DNA from: Lantana camara
Taxonomy: Eukaryota > Streptophyta > Magnoliopsida > Lamiales > Verbenaceae
Direction: 5' to 3'
DNA: 64,000 nucleotides
NCBI GenBank assembly: GCA_037501455.1
Contig: CM074860.1
Coordinates: forward strand, 42,542,501 to 42,606,500
Shown here: in pieces, positions 49,041 through 62,500 of the stretch
Numbering within the stretch: the first letter of the stretch is position 1
Layout of the letters: every line of letters begins with the position of its first letter
The notes under the pieces: generated by a model
Told to the model about the DNA's origin: nothing
Database searches by the model: none
The model's input: the letters and a program-made list of their open reading frames with translations, nothing else
Position numbers and translations under genes: made by a program

Positions 49041-52000
49041 TGTAACGCCCCCGTTTTTCAGTTTAAGTAATGTGACGTATGTGTTTATAAATTGCGCAAT
49101 TTAATTATTTAATTATATGATTACTTGTTCATAAGTGTTTATATTTGTTTTAAACTATAAACTATTTCTATTCTAATTTAATTCATTTTATTTTACCTTG
49201 ATACTTAGTGTTTAAATTTTCAATTAGGGTTTCATGTTACCTTAAATATTTCGGTAATTTCGTTAATTAATTTCACCATGTTAATAGTTTGTTTAATTTA
49301 TTTAATATGGAATTTAAGTTTAGTAATTTATTCATAACTATATGAATTCGTTCATGCGCGTGAGTGTTCTATTTGTGCTTCGTTCACATATGTATTGATG
49401 TCGAAATGTCGTGAAAATTTAATATGTTGTAAATATGTGTGTTATGAACATGCCTATATGCTCGGTTTATATTTTTGGATTCATTTGACGTGTTTATGAA
49501 TTTAATTTTAATTGTGGAACCAAGTCGGGGGCTAACGAGCAATTAGCGCACCCTTGGTTCCGCGCGTGATATCTTGAGCTCGGGAATTCGGATTCGAATT
49601 CCGTCAACTCCGTTGCCTTCGTATCGACGATTCGGAGACAATGGAACAAGCCTCATACCTTTTTGAAATCATTAAGACCTCCAAAATCCAACCGTAACGG
49701 ACAACTCGTGCAAGAAGAACTCCTTTTTGGTTGACTAGTCTTCTTGGTGGGTCCCCATAACCCCTCTTAACTTAACCACACCTTAACCATGACTTTGGTG
49801 CCTAGAGTTAACTCCTTCCTCTCCCTTTTAGCAGCAAGAACCGAACCATATCCCCTTCATTTCTGCAGCTACTGATCGAGAGAGAGAGATAGAGGAGAAG
49901 AGAGAGCCATCCTTTGTGATTTTGAGCTCAAATCACCATCTTCCTTCACTAAAACTTCAAGGTATGAATATTTATGTCTTCTCTACTCAATTATGCTTGA
50001 TTTCATCTATTTAAAACATGATTTGGATCAGATTTGATTAGGGTTTGAATTATGAGATTGGTATGAACTTTTAGGGATTTTTGCTCTTGTGACCTATATG
50101 TTTGTGTGGCTGAATTTCTTGCTTATATGTGATCATATGAACTTGTTTCTTGGCTTATTTCTTTCCTAACTCATAGTATATGATGTTAGGAGGATTTCAT
50201 CTTTTGCTCCTTTTATGAAATAATGAGATATGGAGCTCCAAACTTGATGTTCAAACTGTTTCCCCTGTTTTCGAACTGCTGTGTGAGATTTGGTGTTGTT
50301 GCATGATCATATGGCCTCCATTTCGTGTGAAAATGCATGGAGTTGATGTACACTCATTATTCTATATGTTAGCATTCATGCTTTAAGTATTTGGTTCCAT
50401 TTGAAGCCCCAAAACCGAAATACATGGCCTGTTTCTATGCATGCACCATGACAGATTTGTTGCTGTTGCCTATGTGAGGTTGTTGGTCATTCTAATGTGC
50501 TTTAAATGGTACCATTTTGCATATATATGATGTATATAAGTTGTTTAGTATGTTAGCATGCATTCCCCAAAGTTTCAGATCCAAATTCAAGCCCTAAGTA
50601 CTTGATCAAGGCCTGATAGAATCATTAGGGCTCATATGTCCGATTGTAGCGACCCAGTTTTGTTTCACGGTTTCGATGATCTTAACGTGTGATTTAGCTT
50701 TTGCACTCTAAATGAAAAATGTTCATAACATGACAAATATGTTGTATATTAAGTTTCAGAGCATTTGGAGTTCATTTGGTATGCCTTTGGATTGATTTTG
50801 TATGAGTTCAGTTTTACCGGTTAAATTGTTCGAGTGGTTTGGTTCTATACCGTGACACCCCCGTGTCTCATTTACTCATAAGAGTGAGACACGGGCGTGT
50901 CACACCTGCTGGCTAGTTCTGTACTGAGCCACGCCCGTGGCTCAGTTGGGCAAGGGTTGGTGACACCCCCGTGTCACTTCCCATGCGCAGTCTTCGTTAC
51001 TTCCTCTTCGGTTTTTGATTTGTTTCACCTCCTTAATGATTTTATCTCCTTTTGTGTTAAACTATGAACTTGTTTTGCTATGTGTTAGGAGTATTGTGAT
51101 TCAATTTCGTGGCATTTGGATGAGTTATAGGTATGCTTTTGCTTATTGCCGTTTATGTATGTTTATATGTCATTTATGAATCGCATCATTTATTTTCTAT
51201 ACCATATGACTTCTTCTTGTTGTCAAACCTTGGATATATGCTATGTTATGTAATATGAAGTATGTGGTAGCATTATGGAAGAGCTTGAACATGTTCTATG
51301 CTCCTATTTGAATTCTTGAAATAAATTGATTGGGAATATGAATTGAATGATAATGAATGAATGAATTGGTTATATGATTTTCATGACTTAATATGATCTT
51401 TATGCCTTCATATCATGCTTGAGCATTGCCGTGCGTCATATATGGTTCATTTAGAGTCTTGAGTCTCACGAACACGTCTTGTGGTCTTTTGTACAGTTTG
51501 TCTCCAGGGTGGAGAGCTTTTGATCGTTCAAGCACTTGATAACTCGTTCCTTGTTTCATCACGGTTAAGGTGAGGGTGTTTTTGTTTTAGCTATATAACA
51601 AACCCTACAACCCTTATGTGAAGAGCTTTGGCCAAAAACCTTATGATTATATATATATGGTTTTCAAATAAAGTTATTGAGTAAATTCTTCTGAGTTATA
51701 CCTACGAGCGTATATAAGCTTAAAAATGGTTTTGTAATGAGGCTATGCTCCAAACCGTGGGTCTTCATGCTAGCTATGGATTAGGATGACACGGAGAGGT
51801 ACGTATATAGCATATGCCGAATTACACGGTAAGGTATGATTTCTTATAGTATGTATCATATGTATGTATTGATATGTTTTGGCGAGATTATGTAAAGATG
51901 TTATGTTCACGGGCCCCGGGACTTAGTATATGTGGCTAACCGAGGAAGCAAGGGCTGACGGGGATCCCCTATACTAGTCCCACTATTAAACAGCGGTACT

Positions 52001-52992
52001 GGACCTCGTCAGGAGATTGGCGGGGAAAGGGAGCTGAGTGCCATCTGGGGAGTCATGTAACCCCTTTTGGTCAAAGATCGGGTGGTCGGACCTTGCAAAC
52101 CCACCACCAACCCGGAGGAAGAAGGTTGGATATGATTATGATATGATTATGCTTATGTTTATGTATATGTATGATTATGCACCGTGCGGGAATGCCGGGA
52201 TCCGGATTGCCCAAACGAATATGTTTATGATATGATTTATGGTCTGTGTGTACTATGACGTATTGCATGGTCACCTATTGAAAATATTATTGATATTTGT
52301 CGTACACGGTCGGAGTTTGGATGGAGGTTGTGCACGCTCACTCGCCGAGCCTTATATTTATGTACGATTTATGAATGAAATGAATTTAATATGACTTAGT
52401 CGTAAAGTTCGAGCATTGATTATCTGTATTCTTACCCTTAGTGGGAACTAATTCCAAATAAAACCTTGCTCGGAATTTATGACTTGCATGTGCATGTTTT
52501 ATATATATGTATCGCTCCTGCTCACTCAGTCTTCTAGAGACTGACCCCTCTCCCTCCCCAGTCTTTTAGTGTGCAGGTTTGATCTTTGGAGTTCGGGCTA
52601 GGCGGAGGTGTTGGAGTTTTAAGTTGGTCGAGTTAGGTTATGAGAGTCTTTGCACTCACTCATGTATTGAATTTATGTCTGTATCGATTCTTTGGTATCA
52701 TGAATTTGAATAATTATGAAATTCTTAGTGAATTGCTCTTACGGGGTATTGTTATATTTCAAAAGAGGCCTGAAGAGCCCAAATTCCGTTTATGATTGGT
52801 ATGTTTGAACTCTGGCTTTTCTGCATTATATTTTAAGGATTGGTAACCGTTGTCTAGCTCCGCCTGGCTTAGGAAAGTTTTTATGTTTGTCTCCCGTTCG
52901 CTAGGGTTTGATACGGGTGCGGATTTACTATTTCGTTACTCGTGTTGAGCCTTAGTGCGGGGGATGTGGTGCCTCACGTGCGGGGTGCTACA
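49041..52992 (+). repeat. 3' LTR of A
   Basis: Near-identical to 42481-46439. The changes I found are near 49473, 49808, 50848, 52562 and 52680, plus the 7-bp deletion near 49904. Confidence 0.95.
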
Positions 52993-52997
52993 CACCA

Positions 52998-53429
52998 GTC
53001 CCTTTTGGACTGAACCCAATTGGCTTTCAGTTGTGTTGTGCAGGTGTCGAGGGAGCTAGGCGGGATTTCGAGTCATAGGTCTTGCATTTGCTTTTAACCC
53101 TTGTATTTTGGTCTTACACTCACTTTTCGCACTTTTGATCATTGTATATGAACGATAATGGAGCGTACTTGTTTGTTGAGCCGTGACGGCATTTGATAAT
53201 GTATATGGATCATTTTTGGATTTTGATTACTCATTGTTTATATAATAGCTAGTTATTGCTTCCGTATTTGTAATTACTCTGATGTTTTGGTTTAAGGGTT
53301 AGTCCCGCCTAGCTTAGAGTGTGTGTTTGTCCCCGTTCGCCGTGACTTGGCTCGGGTATGGATCGTCCAATTCATGTTCGAGTCGGGTCACGGTACGGGG
53401 GATGTGGTACCTTGTGCTCGGGTGCTACA
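52998..53429 (+). repeat. 3' LTR of B, right part
   Basis: Resumes after A's right target-site copy with GTCCCTTTTGGACTG and ends CGGGTGCTACA. It matches the truncated 5' LTR of B (36800-37223). Confidence 0.9.
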
Positions 53430-54131
53430 GAAGGAGTCATTAAAACTACTACATGTGCACTGTAACTGATTGCATGATCACCTATTTAATTAAAAGTATC
53501 GTGTTTGTACACTGTCGGAGTAAGGTTGTAGATTGCCCTCACTCGTCGGGCCACTGATTGATTGATTGATTGAAAATGATTAGTGTTTAATCTGACAGTT
53601 GTAATCTCGGGCGAGTTCTACGTTGTTCTTGAATTTATATTGTTTTTAGTTATAAAACCTTACCCGAGGTTACGACTTGCATGTTATCTGTGCTTATATC
53701 TATTATACCCCTTGCTCAGTCTTTTGTAGACTGACCCCTCACTTTTCAGTTTTGCAGGCTGGGTGCTAGGCGGGATTGGTGTCGAGTCAAGTCTTTCCTT
53801 TCGGGTCTAGCGTGTCCATATCTATTTTGATGCATATGTATTGTTATCTACAACTTCATGGCATGATATATATATTTTTGGGAGATGATAATGTACTGAT
53901 ATGTAAGGTTAGGTTTTGGTTTACTTGATAATTGCTCGTTAATGGCATGCTTCTATTTATTTACTTTTGCATTGTGGTATTTGGTTTGGGGTTAGTCCCG
54001 CCTAGCTAGTTAGTTTTTTGCTTTCTTGTCTCCCATTCGCTATAGTTTAGTTCATGTATGGATTGTCCGTTTCATATGTGGATTGAGCTGTAGTGTGGGG
54101 GATGTGGCACCTTTGCGCTTCGGGTGTTACA
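53430..54131 (+). mobile_element. LTR G, right part
   Basis: Opens GAAGGAGTC, the expected continuation of a GGAGGAAGAAGG block. It has CAGTC...GACTG before TTTTGCAG|GCTGGG (53757), a CTAGGCGGGA block, and ends CGGGTGTTACA, where E's interior resumes. Confidence 0.8.
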
Positions 54132-55117
54132 TAACAGGTTCAAAGCATTTATGGCACGTGCATCATATTTCGCATTGAATTATTTAATTTTCCTCAATTG
54201 TACTTGTGCGTGCATCTCTATTTGATCTCATCACTCTAATGTGTTGCATATTTGTTTGTTGCGATCGTGACACGTGCATTGACATCCTTACCCGACATGC
54301 GTTTTATTGTTTACTTGGTAGGAAGTTCTTTCACCTCGCTTATCAAGTATTTCTTCGACTGGCCACATCTGAGTTAAGAGGAAAAGAAATAATGGGATGG
54401 TACATTACAAGGAAGATGACTTCGGGAAATAAAGAACTTCAAGTAAGGGATAGGTTGGTGGAAAGGAACTCCGAAGGAAAAGTCAGACTAGATTTGGCTT
54501 CGGGGTATTTGGATCGAACAAGAATAGAGAAGGAGGTTTCGGTTACCAAGAGAATTGGAAAGAAGGTTGAGAGGATTTCGATGCAAGAAGGATCGATCGA
54601 GTTTAATGTGTAACGATAGAAATTTTAAGGGCGAGAGCATGACCAAGAGAAAAATTTGAAACTTGAGGTCGTGGCCGAGGAGATAATTAGTAGAAATAAC
54701 GGAAAGGCAATTAGGGAAGATCTTGGAATTTTATGGTGGTGAGCGGAGATGTGTAAGACAACTTTAAGGATTGACCATTAAAATGAGAGCTAAGCCACTA
54801 AATTCGGGATGAAGATTTTCATGAGAATTAGAGAAGATAGCTTGTTGAATCTTTCTACATATGTAAGTTTGATTTGAAAATAAAGGAGTTATGAAGGAGT
54901 TTGGGGAAACTCCTAAGTTGAGTTGTCAAAGAGGGAACTGATTCAAGTTATCATAGAAAGGGATACTGTCAATAAAGTTTGGTTCAATGAGTTTGGAAAG
55001 AGAGTTAAGAAGAGACAAAACCGGCGAGGATGAACATTGGGAAATCTAAATCAAACTTCAAGAATAATCAAGAACATCATATCTTCGATTAAAGAATTGT
55101 AGGAGCCGAATACCAAA
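54132..55117 (+). mobile_element. Interior of E, third part
   Basis: Continues from 34874 in register with A (47690 on) and B (38460 on). A 135-codon frame (54206-54613) includes GWYITRKM and GKVRLDLASG. B has recognisable but broken versions of both (GWHMTRK, KVRLDLAS), so it may be a coding relic. No family is recognised. It ends in CCAAA, the target of H. Confidence 0.75.
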
Positions 55118-58100
55118 TGTAACACCCCAAACGGAAGACTCCACATCCCCCGCACTCAGGCCCAACCCGTATATGAAATGGGAAATCCATACACATGCCA
55201 AATCAGAGTGAACGGGGACTCACTCACTCGTTATGCTAGGCGGGAGCTAGAGCCTCGAAACCAAATAAGTAATTCAATAGGAGAAAATGCACGTGCGGAA
55301 GCATATCATGTAATCAGTCATAAATACAGGTGGCAATTGACGGGTTCAATTAGTATAAATACCTAGTCCCGAAAATTTATAAACATAAATCATACATTCA
55401 CAGGTTTAATTTATCCCTAGAAACCTATCCCGAATCAATAAAACATAAGCTCAGCATTTATACATGTTTCAATGTGACTTAAACAAATTAGAATGTGCAT
55501 GTGGAAAGACTCTGACTTAACCACAGGACTTGACAGACATAAAATCCCGCCTAACTCTCCAAAACCTGCAAAAGACTGAAAACAAAGCCGGTTTCAGTCT
55601 ATAGGAGACTGGTGGGTATAAAACAGATCATAAGTATAATATAAGACAATATTTAAACATTCACATGCAAGTTATAATCCCATTTGAGGTTTTCGAAGCA
55701 TTTCCCAAGTGGGCGAGATAAAGAAATCATCAAAGGGGATTATAACAACCAATTTCCATTAGGTCTTTCGTGGCCCGATGAGTGGGCGTGCATTATCTCC
55801 AACCAACACCTTGTGTAATTCATTAAACATTCGTTCTTTCTTTCTTTCTTTCTTTTCACTCATTACATTTTTTCTTTGTGCACATTCATGATCGCTTACA
55901 CCTTTTTCCTCCGGTTGGTGGACGGGTTAGCAAGACCCGGCCACCTCCTTCATTGACCAAAAGGGGTTACATGACTCCCAAGATGGCACTCAGAGTCCAT
56001 TCCTCGCTAACTCCTAACGAGGTCCAGTTATGCCGTACATTGGTTGGAACTAGCATAAGGGATCACCGTCGGCCCATGCCTCCCCGGATAGCCACTCACA
56101 CTAAGTCCTTGTGACCTTTCTGTGCATTCATTCATTCTTTCTTGCTAAAACATTGGGTAGGGTTCATAAAAGAAAGGCTTTATGTTGAAATCTTTGACTC
56201 TTGAAAACGACTCTATATACGTATAATAAGTTTGGCCGAAATCTTTACACATTGGAGGTATATAGGGTCATTTAACTAAATAGTAGAGAAACCCACCTGT
56301 ACGCCTCTTACCGAACAATACCAAGAAGAAAAGGAGACTCGAAAGTGTCCTATGAACCCGACAAGTCTCCGCCCTGGAGAAAACTGTACAAAGGATAAAG
56401 TAGTGTACTTATGAGACTCAAGACTCTAAATGAACCATATATGACACACAACAATGTATTAATGTGATATGATACGCATAAGATATAACAATGTGCCATG
56501 AAAATGTTCATATGCTCAATTAATGCCACTTAGACATGTAAACAAGCTATTCACTCATTGCACGAATAAATCGTGTCCTTTCACTATCATTCTTTCATTA
56601 ATATCAATCAGCCATTCAATACTCAATTCATATCACGTTATAATGCAGGTTAGCAATGCACATGAATCATTTAGGGTAAAAAGGAATCCATTAACCACGT
56701 AGGGAATGCATTGGTTACAAGAAGAGTCACATTCGTACTTAAATGTTTATGCATATGTGTCACGTTTACACATCATATATTCATTAATTCATATCCTAAA
56801 GTAACTTAAAGGAAAGAGAAACCACTTGGAGCACCAAATGAATGCAAGGGAAGCGTATAGTACGTCATGCGGTAGTACTTAAGCCATACATGTTGGTAGC
56901 TCAACAAAATCATATCGAATCAATCCATAAAATTCATATAATGGTCATAACACATATATTAACAAGTTAATAAAGCATGGGAATCATAAAAGAGGATATT
57001 ATGTAATGAACACGTTCATGTGCACGATTAATATCTTAAAGACATATAACCTATCATTCCATTGCTTTCAAGAAACGTTTAAATCCGTTCAAGCTCATAA
57101 TTTCCATATTTCATACCAAATCAATCCAAGGAATTTAAATAACGATCATGACATGTAGTATAACATGTATATATATCATACAAGTCATAAGATAAGAAAT
57201 ATATAAGCAATTAGGGTTCCAGTTGATAGCAAAGATCCATGCATGCGCATATTGGAACAATAAAGACACGTTGAGGCATAACTCGTAAAATATTCCACGA
57301 AAAATCATAAAATTTCATAACACCCAAGATAATACATGTTAGCATGGCATAGAAGTCATAAAAGAGGTGGAGGAAGATCAAACAAGAGAAAAACAAGAAA
57401 AAACGAAACCGGAGTAACAAAAATCGGCAGGGCAGAATCCACCCCCATGGATTCTGGTCAGAAACCTACTGACGCAAATCTACCCCCGTGGATTTGGCTC
57501 AGTTGCTAAAAAAAACACAACAACAGGGCAAAAACGAAATGGAAGCTACAAGGCACAAACCAACTCACATCTCAACCCAAAAGCATACAAATTCAAGACA
57601 TAAATTCACACATACATACCTCAACATAATTAAACTTCAAGAATCCAAGGAATGCATCAGGAAATCAATCATCAACTCCATTCAACCAACTTCATTAATG
57701 GAAAGTCATGAAACCTTCAACAACCAAGAAAAATAAGTCCATACCCACATAAATACTTGTCTTGTGATCATTTAACACTCATGAAACTCAAGGAAACCAA
57801 GTTGATTCAACAAAAGTGCAAGAAACCTTACTATTCATCATCTTCAACAATCCTAACTCAAAACTTGGAGAAATCATGCAATATCTAGCTTAAAGTGACC
57901 ACAAGGAGGTATACATCACAAATATAAACTTACCTTCAAGAAAGGATGAGAATTGGTAGGGAGATGAGCTCAAATCTCCAAGGGTTTGAATAGTTGTCTT
58001 CTTCCTTCTCTTTTCTTCTTCTTTTCTATTCTTGGCTGATATTTCGGGTTGGGAGGGGGGGTGGGTTCGGTTGGAGGGCTGAGTGGGGAGTGAGAGAGTG

Positions 58101-58681
58101 TATCAAGTGGGATAGGTTATGGGTTTAGGGTTTAGGGGTGTTATTTATGTCCGAAACTTGGGAAAAGTCAATGGTTTCGTCATTTTAGGTACGAGGTTCT
58201 CGTTTCGGTTGAAATTCGGGAATCCAAATAGTCTTAGAAAAATGTGAGGCTTGTTCCATCGGATCTGAATCGTCGATACGAGTCCAATGGAAGTGATGGA
58301 ACTCGATTCTGAATTCCCGAGCTCAAGATATCATATATGGAACCAAAGGTACGTTAATTGCTCGTTAGCCCCCGTTTTGGTTCCAAAACTCAAAATAAAT
58401 TCAAAACTCAAGCAAAAGAATCCGGAAACATAAAATGAGCAAAAAGATAAGATCATAATACACATAATTCACTCATACCAAGTTTTCACGAAAAACGGAA
58501 ATCAAATCGAATAGAGACGACACTCAAACACAATCACATAGGCATAAACGTGTCAAGAATTCATTTTCAAAATCAAACTGATAAGAGAAATAATAATTGA
58601 AATTATGTAAAATTAATTTAATTGCACATATTGGTAAACACATACGTCATACTTGTATGGCTGAAAAATCGGGGCGTTACA
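55118..58681 (-). mobile_element. Solo LTR H (LARD-like), minus strand
   Basis: 3564 bp from TGTAACACCCCAAACGG to GGGGCGTTACA (plus), flanked by the perfect duplication CCAAA (55113-55117 and 58682-58686), with no interior. On the minus strand it carries the GGAACCAAA/TTTGGTTCC hairpin (58339-58384), a 5' splice-like site TTGAAG|GTAAGT (57934/57933), two C-centred hairpins (57433-57456 and 57475-57496), an exon-like block near 56325-56390, and a 3' splice-like TTTTGCAG near 55566 behind CAGTC...GACTG. A TTTC microsatellite is at about 55828-55855. No coding. Confidence 0.95.
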
Positions 58682-58686
58682 CCAAA

Positions 58687-59537
58687 TTTCACTTTAGAGA
58701 ATTAAGGAGAGTGAAAAGGGTAAATTGAACGGAAGATAGGGAAAGATTTGGGCGATATATATATAGGTTGGAAATAAACGTTTAAGGATGCCAAGGGTAA
58801 TTATCTTTGATGGATTTGATTTTTGGACGGATGATCTACTAGTATACGGAGTACCCAAAGCTCGGTGGTTTAAAGAGTTGGTTTGACTGAAGAAAACTTA
58901 TAAGTATGGAGGAAGGACTAAAGAAGAAGATTAGAAACAGTACCAGCCAGAAGGGAATAAAGAATAAAATCCTTAGAGGATCTATCATTGCCCCACCGGG
59001 GTACACCGAAGAGATTACAAACAAGTCAAGCACTGCGTTCACTTTCTGGGTAGATCATGCATTGGACAACAAAACTCACACTTTCAAATTTCGCTACTAC
59101 GGTGAACGGTACATGAAGCATCCATGGCACATGCATACAGGCAACTCTAATTTAAATAATTTTGATACCATGTGCTTTAAGTGTTTATCGTGTTAGATTG
59201 CTTTGTGTAATTGATCATTAATATGAAGGATACCTCATACCTACTCTTGTGTGATGTACGTGATTTTAATTGTTGTATTTGATGTTAGATACCTTCTTTT
59301 GGTGTTGTTCTTTAATGTATCTATTTTTGTTGTGTTGCTCGGGGGTATTGGAGACTCCCTTGCATTGTTGTTTGAGAGACGGGGTTCTCTCATTGTTGCT
59401 TGAGAGACGGGGTTCTCTCATTGTTGCTCGAGAGATGGAGCTCTCTCTCTTTGTTGCTTGTGAGAGACGGGGAATCTCTCATTGGTTTTTCGGTCGAGTA
59501 GTGAATCCGAGGACGGATTCTTTTAAGGGGGAGAGAG
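58687..59537 (+). mobile_element. Interior of E, last part, with hairpin array and purine tract
   Basis: A 96-codon frame (58906-59196) contains the block ending RYYGERY whose DNA (CTACGGTGAACGGTAC) is conserved in A and B. The four-unit array GAGAGACGGGGTTCTCTC (59374-59480) follows, then the purine tract AAGGGGGAGAGAG (59525-59537). Confidence 0.82.
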
Positions 59538-62500
59538 TGTAACACCCTGGTTTTTCGGTCATGTATTTTGATGTATGTGTTTACTAATTTGCACGAATTA
59601 ATTGTCAATAAGTGTTTAAATATTATTTTATTTTATTTCATTTCATTTTATTTCATTAATATTGGTTCTTTTAATTTCTTTTAATATTTGAATTAATTGA
59701 ATTTGAATTTATATGAATTCTTGAACAATATGTATCGACATGACAAGTTGTCGTTACTATATGATTTGAATTCGGAATTTTGTGGAAATTTAATATGTTG
59801 GAGCTATGTGTGTCATGAACATGTATATATGCTCGTTTTACATTTTCGGGTTCGTTTGGTTGCGTCTTAAATTTATTTGGTATGTTTGGAACCAAACCAG
59901 GGGCTAACGAGCACTTAGCGCACCCTTGGTTCCGTATGTGATATCTTGAGCCCGGGAACTCGAAATCGAGTTCCGTCAACTTCGTTGAACTCGTAACGAA
60001 AATTCAGGTTCAATGAACTTAGCCTCATATTTTTATAAGACCATTTAAATCCCCGAAATTCAACCAAAAATCGAAACGAATGCAAATCTGCCACTCTTTA
60101 CCAAAAGAGGCATATCTCATTCAAACCTTGACCAAATTAACCATGGTTGGATTCTATGGAACCTTATTTAAGGCCACTAACACCCCATACCAGCCCCAAA
60201 CCGAACCATACTAAGAAAACATGAGAAATATCCGCCCAAAACCCCTGCTCCAGTTCCATTCCCGTAACCTTGCCAAAGCTTGGAGATTCAAGCTCAAATC
60301 TCTTCCATCTTCCATCTAATTCACAAGGTGAGTTTAGGGTTGAGTTATACATTCAATATATGTCATTTTAAGCCATTCATCCCTAATTTTAAGCTCATAT
60401 TCTTGGAGTTTTGAAGACATACGTGAATAGCTAGGTTTGAGCTAAATTCTTGATTCCCTTGATTCTTTAGACCTTTTGATTGATTATAAGCATGGAAGTG
60501 ATGATCTTAACTCCCTCTTTTCATCTATGATCATGTATTTTATGGTGGTTGAGATTTTAAGGAGATACCACAAATGAGTTTGGAATAAAATTTCATGAAT
60601 TGATCACATAATTCTTCATCTCACTTTTGTTTACCTTGAGAGCATGATCAAGTGTTGTTCTAGTTTGGTTTTGATGTGTATTTGCTGCCTTTACATACCT
60701 GAACTTGTTGGTTGGAGTTGTGGCTTGGTTTGCTCTGCTTCGTTGCATTTTTGCTGCTGTTGCAGGCCGGTCGCGGCCGCAATCGAACCATGAAGGAAAA
60801 TGGTAGTGGCCGCGACCCTCTCACATCTTTGTTGCATTGTCTGTCAGGTCGCGCCCGCGACCTGAATCTTGTGCATTTCTAGTTGTCGCCAACACCCAAA
60901 ATTTTTTCCATGTTTCGAGTTCTTGGAATAATTGATCAAAAATCCGAAAATTGCATGGGTAGCGGCCGCTACCATTCCATGCCGCGACCCTCACTTAATC
61001 TGCATGAAATTTCAGTTTTCAAACGTGAATTGCATGGCTTCTTTGGCTTGTTTTTAGCTCATTCACTTCATTAACATGTCATATAATGTGTTATCTTATG
61101 TTTTATGAAGTTTGGTGATTTTTCGTTGAATATTTTCCGAGATATGCTTCAATGTGTCTTCTTTGATCCTAAGGTGTGCATGCGTGGAATGTTGATCTTA
61201 AAAATGAACCCTAATTGCTATGTATACCTTATTTTATGAATTATATGATATGTATACATGTTATACTATGTGTTATGTGTATTATTTGAATTTCTTGGAT
61301 TAATTTGGTATGATATATGAGAGTAATGAACGTAAACGAATTTGAATGATTCTTAAAATGAATGTGTTGAACGCTTAGATGTCTTTGAGATATTAATCGT
61401 ACACATGAACAATTCCTTGGCATAATATCACCTCTTGTGCCTTCATAACCTATGTTATACTTGTCATATATAGTTTATGGCGCAATATGTCTTCCTTGCC
61501 CCAATATGGTTCGTGCATGCATTGATGCTTATTGTTTGAACCCTAAATGATGTTGTGCTTCTTTTTAAGGATTGATATGAAGTGTTTACATGTTATACTA
61601 CGTGTGATTATTTTTATTTGAATTTCTTAGATTTATGTGGTATGGAAATGAAAGTCATGAACTCATATAGATATGAACGCTTCTTGAAAGGAATGAATGG
61701 TTTGTATACATGTCTTTAAGATATTAATTGTGCACAAGAATGTTTCTATGACATGATATAATATCTTATACTTTCATATCGTATTCATTGCATTGTCGTG
61801 AATCATATGTGGTTCATTTAGAGTCTTGAGTCTCACACATGCACCGTGTTGTCTTTTGTACAGTTTTCTCCAGGGTGGAGATGTACCGGGTTCATAGGAC
61901 ACTTTCAAGTCTTCTTGTCTTCTTAGTTTTGGTAAGGTGTAACAGGTGGGTTTCTCTTCTATTAGTTAAAACCGACCCGATATATTCCAATGTGTATATT
62001 TGAAGCCAAAGGTACTATATATATATATATATCGAGTCGTTTCTAAGGAGTCTATGATTTTGATTGTTAAACCCTTTTTTCTTTTATGAATAGTTACCGA
62101 TTGTTTTGGCGAGGACATGATTGATTGGACGGACCCAGGGACTTGGTACATGTGGCTATCCGGGAAGGCAAGGGCCGACGGTGATCCCTTGTGCTAGTCC
62201 CACATCGTAGCGGTGATACCGGCCCTCGCTAGGAGTTTTAGCGGGGAATGGGAGCTTAGTGCCAATTGGAGAATTCATGTAACCCCATTGGTCATTGATT
62301 GGGTGGCCGGCTAACCCGTCCACCACCCGGAGGAAGAAGGTGTAATTGTTAATTCATGAATGAATGATAAAGATCGAATGATCGAATGAATGAATGATAT
62401 GATTGTCGCATGATCGCTAATGAATGAATTAATGCACACACGAGGTGTAGATTAGAGATTTTACCCCCCTCTCCGGGCTCACGTTATGACCAATTGAATG

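Larger units (their letters stand above)
42481..52992 (+). mobile_element. Element A: complete young LARD-like retrotransposon
   Basis: LTRs 42481-46439 (3959 bp) and 49041-52992 (3952 bp) surround a 2601-bp interior. The perfect target-site duplication is CACCA (42476-42480 and 52993-52997), and the empty site can be read in B's other LTR at about 36781-36800. By eye the LTRs differ by about five substitutions and one 7-bp deletion (in the right copy, at the GAGAGAAACCTTGGCC position near 43346). A is therefore the youngest and deepest layer. The interior has a primer site, a hairpin array and a purine tract but no protein domain. It must have been moved by proteins of another element. Confidence 0.96.
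36549..53429 (+). mobile_element. Element B: LARD-like retrotransposon, 5' end deleted
   Basis: The truncated 5' LTR is 36549-37223 (the last ~675 bp, ending GGTGCTAAA with the terminal CA damaged). The interior is 37224-40352 (3129 bp). The 3' LTR starts at 40353 and resumes after element A to end at 53429, about 2.56 kb in all. The primer site, hairpin array and purine tract are present. The right flank GAAGG would be the target-site copy, and GGAGGAAGAAGG is the normal LTR sequence expected there. The left copy was lost with the first ~1.9 kb of the 5' LTR. The interior is non-coding. Confidence 0.88.

Noticed and set aside
58906..59196. 96-codon frame as an env-like or gag protein
   Set aside because: No signal peptide, membrane or zinc-knuckle motif. 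Only its last block is conserved at DNA level among A, B and E.
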